This document shows, in pieces, positions 26,859-34,953 of a stretch of DNA of 64,000 nt; positions within the stretch are counted from its first letter, which is position 1, and every line of letters starts with the position of its first letter. The DNA is taken from contig NZ_QEKW01000020.1 in NCBI RefSeq assembly GCF_003096675.1, positions 1 through 64,000 of the forward strand. Direction: 5' to 3'. The stretch is from Actinomycetospora cinnamomea. Lineage in GTDB: Bacteria > Actinomycetota > Actinomycetes > Mycobacteriales > Pseudonocardiaceae. Made by a program: the position numbers and the translations under genes. The notes under the pieces were generated by a model. That model had not been told where the DNA came from, made no database searches, and was given only the letters and a program-made list of their open reading frames with translations.

Positions 26859-26923
26859 ACCCCCACGCCCTACTCGGGCACTAGCACCTCAAGCTAGCGC
26901 GTCTGCCATTCCGCCACTCGGAC
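26840..26923 (-). tRNA. tRNA-Leu (anticodon GAG)
   Basis: Class II tRNA of 84 nt. The 7-bp acceptor GTCCGAG/CTCGGAC, an anticodon stem CTAGC/GCTAG with loop TTGAGGT, a long variable arm and a T-arm GGGGG-TTCAAGT-CCCCC are all visible. Anticodon GAG reads CUC/CUU leucine codons. CCA is not encoded. The 3' end lies inside the end of the PAP2 gene on the other strand. Confidence 0.95.
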
Positions 26924-26977
26924 TTGCCGGTGTCGAGAGTAGAGGATGCCGGTGGCGGTCCGGACACCGGGGACCGA

Positions 26978-27112
26978 TCACGGTTCGGGAGCGGAGCGTT
27001 CGACCGCGACGGCCAGGTCCTCGAGGTCCCGGGCGAGCGCGCGCCGCACCATGTGGTTGCCCACCGGCCCCATGAGGGCCGACAGCACGCGGGACGGCCC
27101 GGACGTCCCGCG
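26978..27112 (-). pseudogene. Possible C-terminal fragment of an SRPBCC/polyketide-cyclase-like gene
   Basis: The minus-strand frame ends MGPVGNHMVRRALARDLEDL, then AVAVERSAPEP and a stop. This resembles the final amphipathic helix of SRPBCC proteins. Nothing upstream in that frame continues the fold, because the DNA there is antisense of the peptidase gene. Weak evidence; it could be chance. Confidence 0.25.
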
Positions 27113-27133
27113 GCGGCTGGCAGGATGCGGCGC

Positions 27134-28450
27134 ATGGGTCGTGCCGAAGACGAGGTCGTGACGCTGACCAGCGAGCTCATCCAGATCGACAGCCAGAACA
27201 CGGGAGACCTCGCGACGACCACCGGCGAGGCCGAGGCGGCCGCGTACGTGGACGCGAAGCTGCGGGAGGTCGGCTACGAGACCGAGGTGATCGAGTCCGG
27301 GGCCCCGGGTCGGCACAACGTCTTCGCGCGGCTGAAGGGCGCCGATCCGGACCGTCCCGCGCTGCTCGTGCACGGCCACCTCGACGTCGTCCCGTTCGAC
27401 GCCGGCGAGTGGTCGGTCCACCCGCTGTCCGGGTCGGTCCAGGACGACTACGTCTGGGGCCGGGGTGCGGTGGACATGAAGGACATGGACGCGATGATCC
27501 TGGCGTTGGCCCGCCAGTTCGCCGCCGAGGGCACCGTGCCGCCGCGGGACCTCGTGTTCGCGTTCCTCGCCGACGAGGAGGCCGGCGGCACCTACGGCTC
27601 CCACTGGCTCGCCGAGCACCGCCCCGACCTGTTCGAGGGCTGCACCGAGGCGCTCGGCGAGGTCGGCGGCTTCTCGCTGACCCTCGGCGAGGACGTCCGC
27701 GTCTACCCGGTGATGACCGCGGAGAAGTCGATCGCCTGGATGAAGCTCCGGGTGCGCTCGCGCCCCGGCCACGGCTCGATGGTGCACGACGAGAACGCCG
27801 TGACGATCCTCGCCGAGGCCGTCGCGCGGCTGGGCCGCCACCGCTTCCCGCTGGTGCTCACCGAGTCCGTGCAGGGCTTCTTCGACGAGGTCACGGCGCT
27901 GACCGGCATCGCGTTCCCCACCGACTCCTCCGCCGCGCTCGACTCGGCGGTGGCCAAGCTCGGCGGGGTCGCCCGGGTCGTCGGCGCGACCACCCGCGAC
28001 ACCGCCAACCCGACGATGCTGCAGGCCGGCTACAAGGCCAACGTCATCCCGTCACTGGCCGAGGCCACGATCGACTGCCGCGTGCTGCCCGGCCGCCAGG
28101 AGGCGTTCGAGCGCGAGCTCGACGAGCTGCTCGGCCCCGACGTCGAGCGCGAGTGGATCCGCAACCTCGAGGCCGTCGAGACCCCGTTCTCCGGCGAGCT
28201 CGTCGACGTCATCACCCGCGCCGTGCAGGAGGAGGACCCGCAGGCCCACACGCTGCCCTACATGATGTCGGGCGGCACCGACGCGAAGGCGTTCGTCAAG
28301 CTCGGGATGCGCTGCTTCGGCTTCGCCCCGCTGCGCCTGCCCCCCGACCTCGACTTCACCGCGCTCTTCCACGGCATCGACGAGCGGGTGCCGGTGGACG
28401 CGCTGCACTTCGGCACCCGGGTGCTCGAGCGCATCCTGCTGCGGGCCTGA
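27134..28450 (+). CDS. M20/M28-type zinc peptidase (dipeptidase/deacylase-like)
   Basis: 438 aa, M20 metallopeptidase. Zinc-binding motifs are VHGHLDVVPF, GRGAVDMKDMDA, FLADEEAGG and a late PYMMSGGTDAK; the dimerisation lid lies between. Members hydrolyse dipeptides or acyl-amino acids; the substrate here is unknown. ATG 27134 has CAGGAT seven bases upstream, suggesting a leaderless start; ATG 27125 is an alternative three codons earlier. Its stop overlaps the next ATG (TGATG). Confidence 0.9.
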   Translation: MGRAEDEVVTLTSELIQIDSQNTGDLATTTGEAEAAAYVDAKLREVGYETEVIESGAPGRHNVFARLKGADPDRPALLVHGHLDVVPFDAGEWSVHPLSGSVQDDYVWGRGAVDMKDMDAMILALARQFAAEGTVPPRDLVFAFLADEEAGGTYGSHWLAEHRPDLFEGCTEALGEVGGFSLTLGEDVRVYPVMTAEKSIAWMKLRVRSRPGHGSMVHDENAVTILAEAVARLGRHRFPLVLTESVQGFFDEVTALTGIAFPTDSSAALDSAVAKLGGVARVVGATTRDTANPTMLQAGYKANVIPSLAEATIDCRVLPGRQEAFERELDELLGPDVEREWIRNLEAVETPFSGELVDVITRAVQEEDPQAHTLPYMMSGGTDAKAFVKLGMRCFGFAPLRLPPDLDFTALFHGIDERVPVDALHFGTRVLERILLRA

Positions 28451-29394
28451 TGCGCGCCTGGCGTGTGCCCGCGTACGGCCCGTTCGACGAGGTCCTCGAG
28501 GTGGCCGATGTGCGGCGCCCGGAGCCGGGGGAGGGACAGACCCGCGTGCGGGTGGAGGCGGCCGCCCTGAACTTCGCCGACATCCTCTACTGCTCCGGCG
28601 AGTACCAGGACCGCATCCCGCCGCCGTTCACGCCCGGGCTCGAGGTGGCGGGCGTGACCGAGGACGGCCGGCGGGTCTTCGGGCCCGTGGTGATGCCGCA
28701 CGGCGGCTTCGCCGAGGAGGCGGTGCTCTCGACGACCTGGCCGTGGCCCGAGGGCATGACCGCCGCGCAGGCCGCCGGCTTCTTCGTCGCCTACCAGACC
28801 GGCTGGTGCGCGCTGCACCACCGCACGACGCTCTCGCCCGGGGAGACCCTGCTCGTGCTGGCCGCGGCGGGCGGGGTCGGCGCGGCCGCGGTGCAGCTGG
28901 GCCGGGCGGCGGGCGCGCGCGTGATCGCGGTGGTCGGCGACGAGGAGAAGGCCGCCGTGGCGCGCGGCCTCGGCGCCGACGAGGTGCTGGTCCAGCCCGA
29001 GGACCTCGTGACGGCGGTGCGGGAGCTGACCGACGGCCACGGGGCCGACGTCGTCTACGACCCGGTGGGCGGCGACTCCTTCGACGCCGCGCGGCGGGTC
29101 GTGGCGTGGGAGGGCCGGCTGTTGGTGATCGGCTTCGCGGGCGGGCGGATCGCGCACGCGCCGACCAACCACGCGCTGGTGAAGAACTACGCCGTGATCG
29201 GGGTGCACTGGGCGGTCTACCGGCAGCGGGCGCCCGAGCTCGTCGCGGCGTGGCAGCGCGAGCTGGAGGCGTGGGCGCGGCGGGCGATCGACCCGCTGGT
29301 CGGGGCCGAGTACGCCTTCGACGACCTGCCCGCGGCGCTCACCGAGCTGGCCGCGCGGCGCACGACCGGCCGTGTGGTGCTGCGCGCGCCTTAG
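28450..29394 (+). CDS. NADPH:quinone oxidoreductase (zinc-free MDR family)
   Basis: 314 aa medium-chain dehydrogenase/reductase. The GroES-like N-domain has EAAALNFADILYCSG. The Rossmann part has AAAGGVGAAAVQLGRAAGA and VYDPVGGDSFDAARR. Zinc ligands of alcohol dehydrogenases are absent, matching the quinone reductase/enoyl reductase branch. Its ATG overlaps the M20 peptidase stop. The stop codon overlaps the stop of the convergent DUF5703 gene. Confidence 0.92.
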   Translation: MRAWRVPAYGPFDEVLEVADVRRPEPGEGQTRVRVEAAALNFADILYCSGEYQDRIPPPFTPGLEVAGVTEDGRRVFGPVVMPHGGFAEEAVLSTTWPWPEGMTAAQAAGFFVAYQTGWCALHHRTTLSPGETLLVLAAAGGVGAAAVQLGRAAGARVIAVVGDEEKAAVARGLGADEVLVQPEDLVTAVRELTDGHGADVVYDPVGGDSFDAARRVVAWEGRLLVIGFAGGRIAHAPTNHALVKNYAVIGVHWAVYRQRAPELVAAWQRELEAWARRAIDPLVGAEYAFDDLPAALTELAARRTTGRVVLRAP

Positions 29395-29639
29395 GTGGCG
29401 AGGCCGGCGACCAGCGAGCGGGAGAGCCTGCGGCGCAGCCACACCTTCCGCGTGCCGTCGGCGTAGAGCAGCGTGCGGGCGAGCTCCCAGCCGCCGAACT
29501 CGGCGCGGATGCCGAGCTGGACCGTGGCCGAGATGCGGGTGATGTCCGGGGGGAGGCGGACGGGCTGGTACTCCCAGTCTCCGTCCACCACGGGTGCGCC
29601 GACGGCCGCACCCCCGTCGTGGGCACCAGCGTCGTTCAC
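29391..29639 (-). CDS. DUF5703-family small protein
   Basis: 82 aa. Characteristic actinobacterial sequence: WEYQPVRLPPDITRISATV, then LGIRAEFGGWELARTLLYAD and RKVWLRRRL. Function unknown. The GTG is preceded by an excellent GGAGGTGG, which decides the start over the longer frame. Downstream of the aldo-keto reductase gene on the same strand, separated from it by a long inverted repeat. Confidence 0.8.
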   Translation of the reverse strand: MNDAGAHDGGAAVGAPVVDGDWEYQPVRLPPDITRISATVQLGIRAEFGGWELARTLLYADGTRKVWLRRRLSRSLVAGLAT

Positions 29640-29693
29640 GAGCCGACCACCTCCGGGACAGCTGCAGGAAGCCAGAGCCACCGTACGCAGACG

Positions 29694-29765
29694 GGTGCGC
29701 TCCGCGCACGTGAGCAGTGAGAAGTGCCGGAGCACCAATTTCTGCTCACGTGCGCGGAGCGCACC
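29694..29765. terminator. 24-bp perfect inverted repeat (probable terminator)
   Basis: Arms 29694-29717 and 29742-29765 pair perfectly around a 24-base spacer. It ends one base before the aldo-keto reductase stop codon, so it is best read as that gene's terminator, isolating DUF5703. No T-run. Confidence 0.6.
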
Positions 29766-30755
29766 TCACTCCCAGGGCGGGAGGTCGGGCTCCTCGGGCT
29801 CGTCGTCCGGGGTGGTGGGGGAGCTCACGTCGTCGAGCGCGCCCCGGATCGCCGGTGGCAGGACGAGCTCCTCGGCGGCCAGCGACCCCAGCAGCTGGGC
29901 CCCGTCGCGGGCCCCGACGACCGGCGCGACCACCCCGGGCCGGTCGCGGACCCACGCCAGCGCGACGGCCAGCGGCGAGGTGCCGAGCCCGTGGGCGGCG
30001 GTCACGACGGCCTGCACGATGCGGGCGGTGCGCTCGGTGCGGTGCCGCCCGACGTAGCCCGCGAGGTGGGCCGAGGCGCCGCGGGAATCGGCGGGCACGC
30101 CCTCGCGGTACTTGCCGGTGAGCACGCCGCGCCCCAGCGGGCCCCAGGGCAGCAGCCCCAGCCCGTGGTGCTCGGCGGCCGGCAGCACCTCGGCCTCCAC
30201 CGACCGGTCGAGCAGCGAGTACTCCGACTGCACCGACACCAGCGGCAGCGAGGTCACGCTCTGCCGCACGGCGGCCGAGGCCACCTGCCAGCCCGCGTAG
30301 TTGGCGACCCCGGCGTAGCGGGCGCGCCCGGTGGTCAGCGCCACGTCGACCGCGGCGAGGGTCTCGTCGAGGGGCACGTCGTCGTCCCAGGCGTGCAGCT
30401 GCCAGAGGTCGACGTAGTCGGTCTCGAGCCGGTCGAGCGAGGCGTCCAGCGCCGCGAGCAGCGCCGCCCGTGACGCGCCGCCGCCGAACGGCCCGTCCTC
30501 CCGGCGCGCGCCGGCCTTGGTGGCCACCACGACCTCGCTGCGCGGGATGACGTCGTCGAACAGCCCGCCCAGGATCCGCTCGGCCTCGCCGGCGGCGTAG
30601 ACGTCGGCGGTGTCGACCAGTGTGCCGCCGGCGTCGAGGAACGCCAGCAGGGACGCGCCCGCCTCGTCGGCGTCGGTGTCGCGGCCCCAGCTCATGGTGC
30701 CCAGGGCCAGGCGGGAGACCCGCAGCCCGCTCGTGCCCAGGCGTCGCTGCTCCAC
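29766..30755 (-). CDS. Aldo/keto reductase
   Basis: 329 aa TIM-barrel NADPH reductase, AKR11/12-like. Catalytic residues appear in [13 protein letters not shown] (Asp and Tyr), KAGAR (Lys) and LWQLHAWDD (His). The C-terminal NADP loop ends in [11 protein letters not shown]. The GTG start is eight bases after TAAGGT, suggesting leaderless expression. It is divergent from uppP. The substrate cannot be predicted. Confidence 0.92.
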   Translation of the reverse strand: MEQRRLGTSGLRVSRLALGTMSWGRDTDADEAGASLLAFLDAGGTLVDTADVYAAGEAERILGGLFDDVIPRSEVVVATKAGARREDGPFGGGASRAALLAALDASLDRLETDYVDLWQLHAWDDDVPLDETLAAVDVALTTGRARYAGVANYAGWQVASAAVRQSVTSLPLVSVQSEYSLLDRSVEAEVLPAAEHHGLGLLPWGPLGRGVLTGKYREGVPADSRGASAHLAGYVGRHRTERTARIVQAVVTAAHGLGTSPLAVALAWVRDRPGVVAPVVGARDGAQLLGSLAAEELVLPPAIRGALDDVSSPTTPDDEPEEPDLPPWE

Positions 30756-30763
30756 GGCGCCCC

Positions 30764-30769
30764 ACCTTA
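30764..30769 (-). promoter_or_regulatory. -10 element of the aldo/keto reductase gene
   Basis: TAAGGT on the minus strand, eight bases before GTG 30755. Confidence 0.45.
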
Positions 30770-30832
30770 CGAAGCGCTCACGGGCGGGAGCGCTCCGGGC
30801 ACGGGGCGCCGGGTCACATGCCCGGTGTGGGC

Positions 30833-30838
30833 TACCGT
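30833..30838 (+). promoter_or_regulatory. -10 element of uppP
   Basis: TACCGT eight bases before GTG 30847; supports a leaderless start. Confidence 0.5.
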
Positions 30839-30846
30839 CACGCGCC

Positions 30847-31710
30847 GTGCAGGGCGCTCCGATGGGCTGGCTCGAGGCGATCGTCCTCGGGATCGTGCAG
30901 GGACTCACCGAGTTCCTGCCGGTGTCCTCCTCGGCGCACCTGCGGATCACCTCGGCGTTCTTCTTCGGCAACGACGCCGGCGCGGCGTTCACCGCCGTCA
31001 CCCAGCTCGGCACCGAGACCGCGGTGCTCATCTACTTCTTCTCCGACATCTGGCGCCTGCTGAAGGCCTGGTGCGTGGGCCTCGTCCGCCGCGAGGACCG
31101 CGGGTACGACTTCCGGCTCGCCTGGTACGTGATCCTCGGCTCACTCCCGATCGGCGTGCTCGGGCTGGCGTTCGAGGACGCGATCAAGGGCCCGGCCCGC
31201 AACCTCTACCTCAACGGCGCCGTGCTGGTGATCTTCGGTCTCATCCTGGCCGCCGCCGAGCGCTACGGCCGCCAGCGCCGCGGGCCCGATCAGCTCTCCC
31301 TGCGCGACGGCCTCGTCATGGGCTGCGCGCAGGCGATGGCGCTCATCCCGGGCGTCTCCCGCTCCGGCGGCACGATCACCGCCGGCCTCTTCCTGGGGCT
31401 CGAGCGGGCCGTCGCCGTGCGCTTCTCGTTCCTGCTGGCCCTGCCCGCGGTGTTCGCCTCCGGGCTGACCCAGATCCCCGACATCCTCGACCCGACCAGC
31501 GCGGACGTGCAGGGCGGCGTGGTGGTGTTCCCGAGCGTCGCACAGATGATCGTCGCCACCCTCGTCGCGTTCGTCCTCGGCTACGCCTCGATCGCGTGGC
31601 TGCTGCGCTTCGTCGAGAACCACACGATCTACGTGTTCGTCTGGTACCGGGTGCTGCTCGGCCTGATCGTCGTGCTCGCGGTCAGCAACGGTGTCGTTCC
31701 CGCCACGTAG
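30847..31710 (+). CDS. uppP: Undecaprenyl-diphosphate phosphatase
   Basis: 287 aa polytopic BacA/UppP. Recycles the lipid carrier for cell-wall synthesis. Signatures: [19 protein letters not shown] near the N-terminus and [13 protein letters not shown] in the middle, which form the two halves of the active site; about eight helices. GTG 30847 fits the -10; ATG 30862 is possible. Starts the conserved actinobacterial block uppP / phosphatase / DUF3090 / kinase-like / mshC. Confidence 0.95.
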   Translation: MQGAPMGWLEAIVLGIVQGLTEFLPVSSSAHLRITSAFFFGNDAGAAFTAVTQLGTETAVLIYFFSDIWRLLKAWCVGLVRREDRGYDFRLAWYVILGSLPIGVLGLAFEDAIKGPARNLYLNGAVLVIFGLILAAAERYGRQRRGPDQLSLRDGLVMGCAQAMALIPGVSRSGGTITAGLFLGLERAVAVRFSFLLALPAVFASGLTQIPDILDPTSADVQGGVVVFPSVAQMIVATLVAFVLGYASIAWLLRFVENHTIYVFVWYRVLLGLIVVLAVSNGVVPAT

Positions 31711-31713
31711 GGT
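31708..31713 (+). promoter_or_regulatory. -10 element that includes the uppP stop codon
   Basis: TAGGGT begins with the TAG stop of uppP and lies seven bases before GTG 31721. Confidence 0.55.
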
Positions 31714-31720
31714 CGGCACC

Positions 31721-32461
31721 GTGACGACGGTGATCCTGCTGCGGCACGGGCGGTCGACGGCCAACACCTCGGGGGTGCTCGCCGGGCGCAGCCCCGGCGT
31801 GGGCATCGACGACCACGGGCGCGCGCAGGCCGAGAAGCTGGTCGACCGCCTGGCCGAGCTGCCCCTCGCCGCGGTCGTGACCTCGCCGCTGCAGCGCTGC
31901 CGCGAGACCCTCGCGCCGCTGCTCGACGCCCGCGGGCTCGAGCCGACCGTCGAGGACGACCTGTCCGAGGTCGACTACGGCGACTGGACGGGCCGCAAGC
32001 TCGGCGACCTGGGCAAGGAGGACCTCTGGAAGGTCGTCCAGGCCCACCCGTCGGCGGCGGTGTTCCCCGGAGGTGAGGGGCTGGCCGGCATGCAGGCCCG
32101 CGCCGTGGCCGCGATCCGGCGCCACGCCGCGCGCATCGGCGCCGAGCACGGCGAGCGCGCCCTGTGGGTCGCGTGCAGCCACGGCGACGTGATCAAGGCC
32201 GCGGTCGCCGACGCGCTCGGCCTGCACCTCGACTCGTTCCAGCGCATCGTCGTCGACCCGTGCTCGGTCAGCGTCATCAGCTACACGCCGACGCGGCCCT
32301 TCGTCGTGCGGGTCAACGACACCGGCGGCGACCTGTCCGCGCTGGTCCCGAAGCCGGAGAGCGAGGAGACGGCGGCCGACGGCGAGGCGGCGGACGGCGC
32401 CGGCGGCGACGACGCCGTGCCCGCGGCGGCCACCATCGGGGGGTCGACCGGCGTAGCATGA
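31721..32461 (+). CDS. Histidine phosphatase, MSMEG_4193 family (phosphoglycerate mutase-like)
   Basis: 246 aa. Catalytic motif LLRHGRSTAN at the N-terminus, SPLQRCRET, and the second histidine in ACSHGDVIKA. The last 45 residues are acidic and low in complexity. Members of this family are annotated as putative phosphoglycerate mutases; the true substrate is unknown. Leaderless GTG. Always next to DUF3090 in actinobacteria. Confidence 0.9.
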   Translation: MTTVILLRHGRSTANTSGVLAGRSPGVGIDDHGRAQAEKLVDRLAELPLAAVVTSPLQRCRETLAPLLDARGLEPTVEDDLSEVDYGDWTGRKLGDLGKEDLWKVVQAHPSAAVFPGGEGLAGMQARAVAAIRRHAARIGAEHGERALWVACSHGDVIKAAVADALGLHLDSFQRIVVDPCSVSVISYTPTRPFVVRVNDTGGDLSALVPKPESEETAADGEAADGAGGDDAVPAAATIGGSTGVA

Positions 32462-32529
32462 AGGGGCTGTCCGCGCCAGGTCCGCGCACGCCCGTGCGCA
32501 CCGGTCCGGCGGCGCCCCGCCCGGAGTCC

Positions 32530-32535
32530 TACGAT
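32530..32535 (+). promoter_or_regulatory. -10 element before the DUF3090 gene
   Basis: TACGAT nine bases before ATG 32545, close to the leaderless spacing. Confidence 0.45.
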
Positions 32536-32544
32536 CGAGATGCC

Positions 32545-33114
32545 ATGCCCAGGGTCATCCACGTCTTCCGTCAGCCCGACCGGTTCGTCGCCGGCACCGT
32601 CGGGCAGCCCGGCGAACGTTCGTTCTACCTCCAGGCCACCGAGCAGGCCCGCAAGGTGAGCGTGCTGCTGGAGAAGCAGCAGGTCTCCGTGCTCTCGGAG
32701 CGGATCGGCACCCTGCTCGAGGAGGTCTCCCGCCGTTTCGGCGCCGACGTGCCCACCACCGTGCCCGAGGACGAGGTCGACACCTCGCCGCTCGAGGTCC
32801 CGGTCGAGGAGGAGTTCCGCGTCGGCACCATGGGGCTCGGCTGGGACGCCGAGTCACGCAACGTCGTCGTCGAGCTCCTCGCGGTCACCGAGGAGGAGAT
32901 CGACGAGTCGGTCGTGCTCGACGACACCGACGAGGGCCCCGACGCGCTGCGCGTGTTCCTCTCGCCGGCCGGCGCGCGGGCGTTCGCGACGCGCGCCGAG
33001 CGGGTCGTCTCGGCCGGTCGGCGCCTGTGCCCGCTGTGCACCCAGCCGCTCGACGCCGCGGGCCACGTCTGTCCCCGCCAGAACGGCTACCGCCGCGTGA
33101 CGACCCCCGAGTAG
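32545..33114 (+). CDS. DUF3090 family protein
   Basis: 189 aa, conserved actinobacterial protein of unknown function. N-terminus PRVIHVFRQPDRFVAGTVG, an acidic middle, and a C-terminal zinc-ribbon-like group CPLCTQPLDAAGHVCP (three Cys and one His). Together with the preceding phosphatase and following kinase-like gene it forms a fixed trio, so the three probably act together. The zinc group suggests nucleic-acid or protein binding. Confidence 0.88.
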   Translation: MPRVIHVFRQPDRFVAGTVGQPGERSFYLQATEQARKVSVLLEKQQVSVLSERIGTLLEEVSRRFGADVPTTVPEDEVDTSPLEVPVEEEFRVGTMGLGWDAESRNVVVELLAVTEEEIDESVVLDDTDEGPDALRVFLSPAGARAFATRAERVVSAGRRLCPLCTQPLDAAGHVCPRQNGYRRVTTPE

Positions 33115-33118
33115 GCGC

Positions 33119-33922
33119 GTGACCGAGACCCCGGACACGCTGGAGCTCCTCGTCCACGGCACCCTCGAGGTGCACGGACGCCTCACCGAGGCCTCCAACA
33201 CCACGCTGCTGTGCGGCATCGCGGTGAACGGGGTCTCCGAGCTCTGCGTCTACAAGCCCGTACGCGGAGAGCGCCCCCTGTGGGACTTCCCGGACGGCAC
33301 GCTCGCCGGGCGCGAGGTGGCGACGTACCTGGTCAGCCAGGCCGCTGGCTTCGACGTCGTCCCCCCGACGGTCCTGCGCGACGGCCCGTTCGGGCCGGGC
33401 ATGGTGCAGCGCTGGATCGAGGTCGACGAGGAGCGCGAGCTCGTCGACATCGTCTCCCCGAAGAAGGTGGGCAAGGGCTGGCGGACGGTGCTGCGCGCCC
33501 GCGGCGCCGACGGCGACCCGGCGCTGCTCGTCCACGCCGACGACCCGGCGCTGTATCGGATGGCCACGCTCGACGTGGTGGTCAACAACGCCGACCGCAA
33601 GGGCGGGCACGTCCTCGCCGGCGCCGACGGCGGCGTCTACGGCGTCGACCACGGCATCTGCCTGCACCGCGAGGAGAAGCTGCGCACGGTGCTGTGGGGC
33701 TGGGTGGGCGAGCCGCTGCCGGAGGAGATCGTCGAGTGCCTGCGCCGGCTGCGCGCCGCGCTGTCACCGGGGCACCCGAGCGGACTGAACGACACCCTGC
33801 ACGAGCACCTGACGCGCGCCGAGGTCTCGGCGCTGCGCTCGCGCACCGCCCGGCTGCTCGACGCGGGCGAGCTGCCGGCCCCCGGCGGACGCTGGCCGCC
33901 GATCCCGTGGCCCGCCTTCTGA
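33119..33922 (+). CDS. SCO1664 family protein (PI3/4-kinase-like fold)
   Basis: 267 aa. Begins LELLVHGTLEVHGRLTEASN and has kinase-like catalytic features: YKPVRGERPLWDFPDGTLAG (ATP-binding lysine), VVNNADRKGGHV (catalytic loop with Asn/Asp) and YGVDHGICLH (metal-binding Asp-His). The family is distantly related to phosphatidylinositol 3/4-kinase-type ATP enzymes. GTG start is four bases after the DUF3090 stop. The substrate is unknown; mycothiol-related roles have been suggested only from proximity to mshC. Confidence 0.85.
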   Translation: MTETPDTLELLVHGTLEVHGRLTEASNTTLLCGIAVNGVSELCVYKPVRGERPLWDFPDGTLAGREVATYLVSQAAGFDVVPPTVLRDGPFGPGMVQRWIEVDEERELVDIVSPKKVGKGWRTVLRARGADGDPALLVHADDPALYRMATLDVVVNNADRKGGHVLAGADGGVYGVDHGICLHREEKLRTVLWGWVGEPLPEEIVECLRRLRAALSPGHPSGLNDTLHEHLTRAEVSALRSRTARLLDAGELPAPGGRWPPIPWPAF

Positions 33923-33937
33923 CCTGACCCCTGACCA

Positions 33938-33979
33938 CGTGCGTGATCTTCGGCGCTATAGCTCAAAAGATCACGCACG
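33938..33979. terminator. 13-bp inverted repeat with AT-rich loop
   Basis: Perfect arms 33938-33950 and 33967-33979; the loop contains the palindrome GCTATAGC. Lies between the SCO1664 stop and the MBL-fold gene, so a terminator is likely. Confidence 0.5.
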
Positions 33980-34005
33980 ATCCCCAGCCGAGGTGCTCCG
34001 CCCTG

Positions 34006-34953
34006 GTGTCCCGACGCCGTCACGCCCGTGATCCCCGCTGGCCGCGGGACTTCCACCACCGTCGCACCGCTGGGCTCCTCTCGCCCCGACAGGCCTGGGA
34101 GCTGCTGCGCTCGTTCCCCTCGCAGGCCGAGCGGAACGCCGCCCGGGTGCCCGTCACCCCGGCCGAGCCGCTGCCGCCCACCGGACCCGGGGGCATCGCC
34201 GTGACCTGGCTCGGCCATGCGTCGGCGCTGCTGCGCGTCGACGGGGTGACCCTGCTCGTCGACCCCGTGCTCGCGGGCGGCATCCCCGGCGCCCGCCGCC
34301 GCCTGACCCCGCCACCGCTGGCGCCGGAGCAGCTTCCCCCGCTCGACGCGGTGCTCATCAGCCACGACCACTACGATCACCTCGACGCGCCGACCCTGCG
34401 CCGCCTGCCGCGCGCCACGCCGGTGCTGGTCGGGGCGGGCAGCGCGCCGTGGTTCGTCCGGCGCGGGTTCACCGACGTCACCGAGCTCGACTGGTGGGAG
34501 TCGGTCCCGGTCGGCAGCACCCGGGTCGAGTTCGTCCCCGCCCACCACTGGTCGCGGCGCACCCCGTTCGACACCTGCCGGCGCCTCTGGGGCGGCTGGG
34601 TGGTCACCGCCGCCGACGGGCGCAGCGTGCTGCACGCCGGCGACACCGGCTACGGGCCCTTCCACGCCCGCGTCGGTGCCCGCCACCGCGACATCGCCGT
34701 CGCCCTGCTGCCGGTGGGCGCCTATGCGCCGCGGCGGCTGCTGCGCGGCGTCCACATGGACCCCGCCGAGGCCGTGCGTGCCGCCGCCGACCTCGGCGCC
34801 CGCCGCGTCGTCCCGGTGCACTGGGGGACCTTCGTGCTCTCCGGCGAGCCGATCCTCGAGCCGCTCGAGGGGGTCCGCGCCGCGTGGGCCCGCGCCGGCC
34901 GCGACCGCGACGACCTGTGGGACCTGCCCGTCGGCGGAACGGGGGTGCTGTGA
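34006..34953 (+). CDS. MBL-fold metallohydrolase (NAPE-PLD/UlaG-like)
   Basis: 315 aa. Metallo-beta-lactamase fold with VTWLGHASALLRVDG, LISHDHYDHLD (HxHxDH), VPAHHWS, LHAGDTGYG and VPVHWGTF. The closest characterised relatives are NAPE-hydrolysing phospholipase D and L-ascorbate-6-P lactonase; the substrate here is unknown. GTG 34006 is chosen because the longer frame enters the upstream hairpin. The stop overlaps the start of the transporter gene (GTGA). Confidence 0.85.
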   Translation: MSRRRHARDPRWPRDFHHRRTAGLLSPRQAWELLRSFPSQAERNAARVPVTPAEPLPPTGPGGIAVTWLGHASALLRVDGVTLLVDPVLAGGIPGARRRLTPPPLAPEQLPPLDAVLISHDHYDHLDAPTLRRLPRATPVLVGAGSAPWFVRRGFTDVTELDWWESVPVGSTRVEFVPAHHWSRRTPFDTCRRLWGGWVVTAADGRSVLHAGDTGYGPFHARVGARHRDIAVALLPVGAYAPRRLLRGVHMDPAEAVRAAADLGARRVVPVHWGTFVLSGEPILEPLEGVRAAWARAGRDRDDLWDLPVGGTGVL